From NCBI GenBank assembly GCA_002005505.1, contig KV908464.1, forward strand, positions 235,157 through 247,656: a DNA stretch of 12,500 nt, given 5' to 3'. Each line of letters begins with the position of its first letter. Position 1 is the first letter of the stretch. This stretch comes from Botryococcus braunii (taxonomy: Eukaryota; Chlorophyta; Trebouxiophyceae). Shown here piece by piece: positions 7,189-12,500 of this stretch. The position numbers and the translations under genes are program-made. The notes below the pieces were generated by a model. That model saw nothing but the letters and a program-made list of their open reading frames with translations, had not been told where the DNA came from and did no database searches.

Positions 7189-8125
7189 AATGGTGCTAAT
7201 ACTGTTCTAGAAATCAATGCAGGACAGTCACAAAGGTGTTGTGTGCAGGGGCTTGTTCACTTCTTGCTGCAACAAATGTAATCGAAACAACTCCATGACA
7301 TCCGGGGAAAGGAAGCGCAAGCAGTTGACTCTTCCTCAAACCTCTGTACGTTTTCACAAAGTGTCTCAATCTCCTGTCTATGTCTGTGGGCCCCCAGATA
7401 AGGCGAGCTGTTCCCCATCACAGAAGTTTTGTTTATCTGGCTCATGCGGTAGAAGCTGTTGCTTTTGGAAGATTCAGGCATATAGTGTTCTGTTCACTGA
7501 CGTGGGTTGGTTCTAGCTCCTTGCCATTACCACCTCCTGACATTCATGCCAATGAGCCCATGTCAAGGAGAGCCCTGTCTGTTGCTCCTTGTCTTGCACC
7601 CCCTTTACACTCTCCCCCGTGTGTTAAGGTTATGCTTATTGGGTCAAGTTGATGGTGCAACTCATGGCATCAGTTGGGGGCACCCACACTTGGTAGGCAG
7701 CCGAAGTGAAATGTTTAGAAACTCTATGCACTCATTCTACCACATGGGTAGAGCTTGTTTGGTCTTCAAAGGGGCTAGTCATTTTGCACTCTTGGCCCAC
7801 GCTGTCTCTCTCGACAATCTCAACCCCCCTCACACAGACCAACACATACATGCAAGTCCCTTTTTGTATGACAACATATTCCAGTACCCCTGGCTGGACA
7901 AACCACTCCAAAAAATGGACGCTATGGGACTTTCAAGAGCTCTGTGGGTTGCAGGAGTTGAAACACTTTGCTGCAACCACCATAATGAAAGGATTGCATG
8001 CCATGGGGGACAAGTAAATGCCCAAGTACTTGCATATTCCTGAGGCAGGAGTTATAGCTCTTTGCAGTTTCAGGATCAGTAGTCAATTCTGTGAATAAGG
8101 TAAGCCCTCATTTCTTCGCCCCGCA

Positions 8126-8178
8126 TTCTCTCTCTCTCCCCCCCCCCCCACCCCTCTCCCTCCCTCCCCTCCTCCCTG
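8126..8178 (+). repeat. polypyrimidine tract with C12 run
   Basis: It runs TTCTCTCTCTCTC, then C12 at 8138-8149, then C/T clusters to about 8178, broken by one A at 8150. It lies about 25 bp after a splice-donor-like GTAAGC. No coding content. Confidence 0.85.
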
Positions 8179-8393
8179 CCGCTTGGGTGTGGGTGTGCCA
8201 GGGGCTATATTGGATTGTAAATTGCAGCTCACTGTCAGAGGCAAATCCTACTTTATAATGTACTGGTACCTGCCTTGGTGTCTTTCATCCAGACAATTCA
8301 AGATTTCAGTTAACTTGCAGCCTGATATCTGAGGATCATAGTTTTCTACGTCGTTGCGTTGCGGCGCAGCTTGAGGTAAATTGAATGGATGTC

Positions 8394-8398
<5 letters not shown>

Positions 8399-8486
<88 letters not shown>
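8399..8486 (+). repeat. (TC)44 microsatellite
   Basis: 44 uninterrupted TC units, 88 bp. Overlapping frames encode only Ser/Leu alternation. A perfect tract of this length is usually recent and highly variable. Confidence 0.97.
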
Positions 8487-8488
<2 letters not shown>

Positions 8489-8519
8489 GGAGTAAATATG
8501 GTCTTGAATTGCGGTGTGT
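8489..8519 (+). repeat. 31-bp dispersed direct repeat, copy 2
   Basis: It matches 7158-7188 except GAATTG for GAGTTG and GGTGT for GGCGT. It joins the (TC)44 tract on its left to the GT-rich tract on its right. Confidence 0.85.
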
Positions 8520-8685
8520 GTGTCTGTCTGTCTGTCTGTGTGTGCGTGTGCTTGCGAGCGTGCGTCTCTCTATGTGTGTCTGTGCGTGTGCGTGCGATCG
8601 TACGTCTCTGTATGTGTGTGTGTGTGCGTGTGCGCGCGCGCGTGTGCGTGTGTGTGTGTGTGTGTTGGATGGGGGGGGGGGGGGG
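8512..8685 (+). repeat. GT/GC-rich microsatellite ending in G15
   Basis: Mixed GT, TCTG and CG dinucleotide repeats. Positions 8611-8665 alternate purine and pyrimidine without a break for 55 bp, including a CGCGCGCGCG core. After GGAT comes G15 at 8671-8685. The open frames here are repeat translations. Confidence 0.95.
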
Positions 8686-9161
8686 AGCCACTGCGGTACT
8701 CTCTTGTGGCTGGCCTATGCATGTAGCTATAGCTATAGCCAAGGTCCTGCCGGTTACGGGTCAGGACATGTTGGATTGCCGTCCAAAACCTGCATCCGTG
8801 CCCTTGGAGATCCACCAGAAGGTTACGCTCACAGGGTCCTGTATGAGGGGGCTTGCGATATGCCCACTTCTGGAGTGATTCCCTGAGGCAGGCACTATCA
8901 GCATGCGGCGATGGATGAATTTGCATATAGCCTGAGGCACTGTCAAGATGTCAGTCGTGGCAGCATGAAGGAAGATACTGCGAGCCATTCGTGCATAGGT
9001 TGCGACTATAATTGTGCATTACATGCAGCTCTGTCCGACCCCTGCTGGACGGTGACATGTCATGCCTATTTAAGGACTGCGGAGGCTACTGTATTGCAAG
9101 GGTTGAGGGGTTTGCAATATGCTTTCTTGAACATCGAACGTGGTGTTTGCTCAGCTAGATT

Positions 9162-9175
9162 GGGGGGGGGGGGGG
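9162..9175 (+). repeat. G14 homopolymer
   Basis: Fourteen uninterrupted G residues, the second long G run in the element. It ends the open frame at 8911-9195 in poly-Gly, which argues against that frame being coding. Confidence 0.95.
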
Positions 9176-9669
9176 CACCCGTACAGTTGGTGTAAAGCTC
9201 TCCTGTTGATCTACGGTTGCCAGTTTGAAGGTCATGGGGCTTGGTGAATGATTGCGCCCCTTAGAAATTTGTTGAACTTTAATCTTGGAACACACATTCC
9301 ACCGTCTGCACTTCTTGCCTGCTTGCCTCATTCCACCGTTGCCTCACAAGCTTTTGCAACTGTGTTTTCTATACTGTCATACATTATAAACACCATGGGT
9401 GGGGCATGGCTGGAATGGTGGGTGGATTCAAGTCCCTTTATATCACTGTGTAATCTTGTATGGTGACGAGCCATCTCTACAGCTTAAGTATGAGTGCAGG
9501 AACATGTGTGGGGGGTACTTTGTGTCACTGTATGCCATTACCACCACAATCATGTTCAGCTGGTGATAATGGCATCAGTGGAACAGAGTGTCCCAGCACA
9601 TGTTTCTGCACTTGTACTTCTGCTGTAGAGATGTCTCGTCACCGTACATGTAACTATATCGACAGCATA

Positions 9670-9900
9670 AATTCAGTTCAGAATCAGAATCGCATCCGAT
9701 GAATTTCAGTACCGATTCAGATCGACAAAATCTGAATTCCGACTGATTTGTCTCGTAATTGAATCTGAAATTGGCCGAAACTGAAATCGTACTGAAATTT
9801 TCAGACCAGACTCAGTCCGCCGACCGTCCGCAGCCTACTGAACTCGATCTGAAATTTTTCGGTAATCGTACTGAAATTCGGCGCCGATTCCGATTCGATT
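9670..9900 (-). repeat. right subterminal region with CTGAAATT repeats
   Basis: The plus-strand words (A/T)CTGAAAT(T/C) and GATTC(A/C)GATC recur many times between 9676 and 9895, for example TACTGAAATTTTC, TACTGAAATTCGG, ATCTGAAATTGG and ATCTGAAATTTTTCGG. They differ from the left array in wording, but TCTGAATTC(G/C)GACTG occurs in both. The density next to the terminal repeat suggests binding sites. Confidence 0.6.
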
Positions 9901-9917
9901 AAGAGCGATTTTTCTAC
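9896..9917 (-). repeat. right terminal inverted repeat
   Basis: Reverse complement of 6443-6464 with few mismatches. On the plus strand it ends CGATTTTTCTAC, followed by A and then TATAT. Confidence 0.65.
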
Positions 9918-9923
9918 ATATAT

Positions 9924-10547
9924 GCCGTCTCAGATGCACTACCAACACCTCTGCTACAGTTGTACACCTTGCCGGCGCTGCCCCCGAAACACCAAAAAGA
10001 TTGTCCAACCGTTGCCGATGACCACCATGGTTGGCCAACACGAGTGCCAATCCCCGGAGATGCAACTGACGCACGGCCACATTTGTCAGACCCCACACCC
10101 GAACCCTTCTGAATCACACGATCCTCCAACAATCCAGCCATCCGCATTGACAACAAGGAGTGCCGAGTCGACCACCAGGTCGTCAAAGGGCTAGTCCTAC
10201 AGGGTACCCTGCAACGCTCCCGCCGATCACCTGAAACCCTCCCTCCCCACAGTACAAGGCAGAACCCTTCAACATTGTCCGGGCCCCTCCGCACTTCAAC
10301 CACTGTACTGCGCAGCAACCGGGGTCCATACCTCAACCGGCGGGGTTATGAGCGACTTCGTCACTCCGGAACACCCCCCCACCACCTTACGCAGACACTG
10401 AAGATTAGCCTTGACACACCCGACGCCCATATCCAGTTTTATACACGGAAAAACCCCCTGTGCCCTACGCATCCCGGGCCTGCTCCCCGGGAGTTTCACA
10501 GCATAACCCTGCCCTAACTCAACCACAGCACAACCAGATGACGACAT
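9924..10547 (-). pseudogene. unknown minus-strand protein, fragment right of the inverted-repeat element
   Basis: Several minus-strand frames hand over to each other in sequence. From 10547 one reads SSSGCAVVELGQGYAVKLPG to a run of G near 10372-10379. Then one reads GGARTMLKGSALYCG, FQVIGGSVAGYPVGLAL, followed one base later by DDLVVDSALLVVNADGWIVG and GSCDSEGFGCGV. From 10098 the last reads NVAVRQLHLRGLALVLANHG, LDNLFGVSGAAPA and TVAEVLVVHLRRHI, stopping at the element edge. Frame breaks about every 100-200 bp indicate decay rather than introns. The plus strand in the same place gives only Pro/His/Ser-rich shadows. The last frame continues into 6433-6386 when the inserted element is removed. 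No family recognised. Confidence 0.42.
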
Positions 10548-10643
10548 ATCTGCTATTCCAATTATGTACGTGACTACAGGCTGTATTAGACCTTGAACAA
10601 AAAAACAGTAAGGGATGCCAAAACGAAAGTAATGTTCACATCT

Positions 10644-10862
10644 TCAGGAAAGCCGAACACCGTCAGCATCGTAAATCTCATCGGAATTCAGAAACGACAT
10701 CCCCCGCTTCTGACGCGCTGTAATCATTACCCCCTTCCCTACAGGGGCCAAAACCTCGCAAACCCCCGGCGCCACAAGGCCTGACGTTCCAACCACATCT
10801 TCTGAAGCCATGCATGTCATGCGCGCCCATGCCTCGTCACCCACCCACGCTGCAACCATAAA
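10644..10862 (-). pseudogene. unknown minus-strand protein, upstream fragment
   Basis: An open minus-strand frame from about 10862 reads MVAAWVGDEAWARMTCM, then SEDVVGTSGLVAPGVCEVLA, PVGKGVMITARQKRGMSFLN and SDEIYDADGV before a stop near 10644. Composition is that of a folded protein with mixed charge, hydrophobic and Gly residues. It lies on the same strand and just upstream of the fragment at 9924-10547, so it is probably an earlier part of the same sequence, separated by about 100 bp with stops. No motif that I can assign. Confidence 0.4.
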
Positions 10863-11090
10863 TATGGCCTCCTCAACAAAAAAACCGTTGGAAACCCTCG
10901 TCTAAACTGACTCAAAAGCCCCGTAATGCTCTCTCATCTACCCCTCCTTAACCCTCCACGTCTTTACATTAACGGTCCACAAATGCCATCTTCATTGCCA
11001 TGCTCACCCTCCGAAGAAATTACTCATCACATACATGGTCAAACCCCTGTCAGCATGACGCACCTACCTCACTGCCCACCTTCGACTTCC

Positions 11091-11340
11091 CTAGCATGTG
11101 GACCCCATGCCAGCAACTCCATCACACGCACAACACACGTTCCCCCCTTTGTACAACAGACGGCGTGCAGAAGGCCACACGCAAAGTCCCACAGCCGCGT
11201 CCTCTGCGAAGACGCCCCCCACAGGCACACGCAACTCCAACCCTACGTCAGCCATGCGTCCCCACCCCGTCAAAATCCCGGATCCCACTGGCACACGCAC
11301 ACCCCTGCCGCGTGCCACCCCTCCACGCGCCATGGCGCGT
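11091..11340 (-). pseudogene. possible most upstream fragment of the minus-strand protein
   Basis: An open minus-strand frame from about 11333 to 11091 (80 codons) contains MADVGLELRVPVGGVFAEDA and AVGLCVWPSARRLLYKGG. The Gly/Arg/Val-rich N-terminal part may be a shadow of C-rich composition. Between 11090 and 10863 the minus strand has frequent stops. Assigned to the same decayed locus only by strand, composition and position. Confidence 0.28.
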
Positions 11341-11844
11341 GCCCGCCACTAAGGAAGGGTTCTCCCCTTTACAACAGAAATCCATTCGGGTGGCACGAAT
11401 AGCTCAGTTAGAATCGTGCGGGTGGCACCCGTATGTCGGCAGTGAAAATGACGGATTTTGCGCGGGGTGCCCGCATACCCAGGCAAAAAATGTGCGGGTG
11501 GGCCAATTTGCGTCCGCACGCTTACATTTGGGGCTCCTGCTGAAGTGTAGACGCTAACAACAACTCTCAATGAGTCCTCATGCACTTAGAACGAAAATCA
11601 GGGAGGTTTGGCATATGATACATTCCAAACCAATGTGAAAACGTTCTTGTGTTGCCAAGGTTCCATTCTTCATCATCCCCCTCGACTTTGCATAGGATAA
11701 ATAAAAATCAGATTTTGTCACCGAGATATCAATAGTTAGTATTAAGAGTGAAGCTGATCCTAACCGCACACCATAAATCGTGCATGCGGGAATGAGGAAT
11801 CTAGGGGTCTAAAATCGAAGGTGGTTAGTCAGAAAACACAAGGT
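11341..11844. other. no gene; hairpin-rich segment then featureless sequence
   Basis: From 11384 to about 11525 short inverted repeats crowd together: ATTCG/CGAAT (11384-11388, 11396-11400), GCACGA/TCGTGC (11393-11398, 11414-11419) and CGGGT/ACCCG (11419-11431), with the word GGGTGGCA in two of the loops. G/C-rich words of the type GCGGGTG and TGCCCGC recur further right. From 11560 to 11844 I see no coding or repeat structure. Confidence 0.5.
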
Positions 11845-12129
<285 letters not shown>

Positions 12130-12500
12130 CGAGAGGGAGGGAGGAAGAGGAACATACTCTTACATTTTGGTTATGGGCTGAAGACCTGCAAGCACGAGCA
12201 GAGCGAGTGATCAGTTGACTTAGTTGGCTGGGCAGTCCGTGCGACGGCCTTACGCCATAAGCAAAACACTTGCTGTCTTTACACGTGCATCAATCATTGA
12301 TAGTGCTAGGCAAGTCGTTACATTTAGAGTCTTCTTATGCTAACGCAATTGAGCCTCCATGACATAAATCCTTGCATACGCCAACAAATATCTTGCATGA
12401 CACTTGTCTCCCTGATCTTCACTCATAGGTATGACACCGACAACCGATGAAGATACAGATGTTCAACAATTAAGTTATAGTAAGCAAGTAACTTGTCCAT
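12130..12500. other. no feature seen
   Basis: The first 20 bp continue the purine-rich edge of the tract. Beyond that all frames are short and I find no repeat, terminal motif or RNA-gene signal up to the window edge. Confidence 0.5.

Larger units (their letters stand above)
6600..9660. other. interior of the inverted-repeat element, no identifiable gene
   Basis: Open frames exist but none is recognisable. The longest are plus 7507-8043 (178 codons, ..LDKPLQKMDAMGLSRALW..), plus 7217-7516 (99 codons, Cys/Ser/Lys-rich), plus 8911-9195 (94 codons) and minus 6723-6992 (89 codons, with C-x2-C in ECYACHG). Splice-donor-like AAG|GTGAGT at about 7003 and AAG|GTAAGC at about 8100 on the plus strand would fit a spliced transcript, but no coherent protein emerges. 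The word CCTGAGGCA recurs near 8040, 8882 and 8931. A captured, degraded gene or a long non-coding filler is equally possible. Confidence 0.4.
6439..9918. mobile_element. DNA-transposon-like insertion with terminal inverted repeats, class unknown
   Basis: The left end GTAGAAAAAACGATCTTA (from 6443) and the reverse complement of the right end, GTAGAAAAATCGCTCTTA (from 9917), match at 16 of 18 positions. TATAT lies at 6434-6438 and again at 9919-9923, a possible 5-bp target duplication in a low-complexity TA context. Both ends carry degenerate subterminal repeats, and TCTGAATTC(G/C)GACTG occurs in both arms (6467-6481 and 9731-9745). The interior, about 3.1 kb, has no recognisable transposase, so the element looks non-autonomous. 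The superfamily cannot be fixed: 5-bp duplication and GTAG ends fit no standard class that I can name with confidence. Confidence 0.6.

Noticed and set aside
8381..8886. Two 165-codon plus-strand ORFs through the TC/GT tracts
   Set aside because: More than half is Ser-Leu and Cys-Val repeat translation, and the non-repeat ends have no recognisable motif.
11393..11465. tRNA-like segment: TAGCTCAGTTAGA resembles an RNA polymerase III A box, preceded by GGCACGA
   Set aside because: No B box of the GGTTCGANNCC type follows at the expected distance and no acceptor stem closes, so it is neither a tRNA gene nor a clear SINE head.
10926..11557. Two overlapping plus-strand ORFs of 158 and 185 codons
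   Set aside because: They are Pro/His/Ser/Thr-rich, as expected from the C-rich strand opposite a G-rich coding-like minus strand, and overlap each other in different frames.

Overview
The window looks like repeat-rich nuclear DNA of a eukaryote, most likely of the green (plant or streptophyte algal) lineage. The reasons are Ty1/copia and LINE relics, a primer-binding site fitting a plant-type initiator tRNA-Met better than the animal form as I remember them, splice-like rather than operon-like organisation, and very long CT/GA/GT microsatellites. There is no bacterial gene layout and no intact conventional gene. Species cannot be told from the sequence.

Layout from left to right. Positions 1-715 are the 3' end of a LINE, with a broken reverse-transcriptase C-terminus carrying a CCHC motif and a TTCC-repeat tail. 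From about 716 to 1232, 5873 to 6438 and 9919 to about 11340 the minus strand holds decayed coding-like sequence of one unknown family, broken by frameshifts and split by two later insertions. The first insertion (1233-5872) is an LTR retrotransposon of the copia class. It has 5-bp target duplications (CAATT), almost identical LTR sequence, a primer-binding site matching the anticodon arm of initiator tRNA-Met as in Drosophila copia, a polypurine tract, and only a crippled remnant of pol. Most of its interior is non-coding and holds two minisatellites (62-bp and 162-bp units). Its two LTRs differ in length (368 and 700 bp) because of a 138-bp internal duplication in the 3' copy. The second insertion (about 6439-9918) has short terminal inverted repeats, degenerate subterminal repeats and no recognisable transposase. 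Inside it lie a (TC)44 tract, a 55-bp alternating purine-pyrimidine run and a G15 run.

Right of 11340 come a hairpin-rich stretch, a 285-nt pure purine tract (11845-12129) and about 370 bp in which I see nothing.

The pieces do not form a working pathway. The window is best read as nested insertions: an unknown minus-strand coding sequence already decaying, hit by a LINE, by the inverted-repeat element and, probably last, by the copia element. The most unusual points are the U5/PBS hairpin that copies the primer tRNA's anticodon-loop sequence, the unequal LTRs with a mappable exchange point, and the unidentified minus-strand protein whose frame can be followed across both insertion sites.
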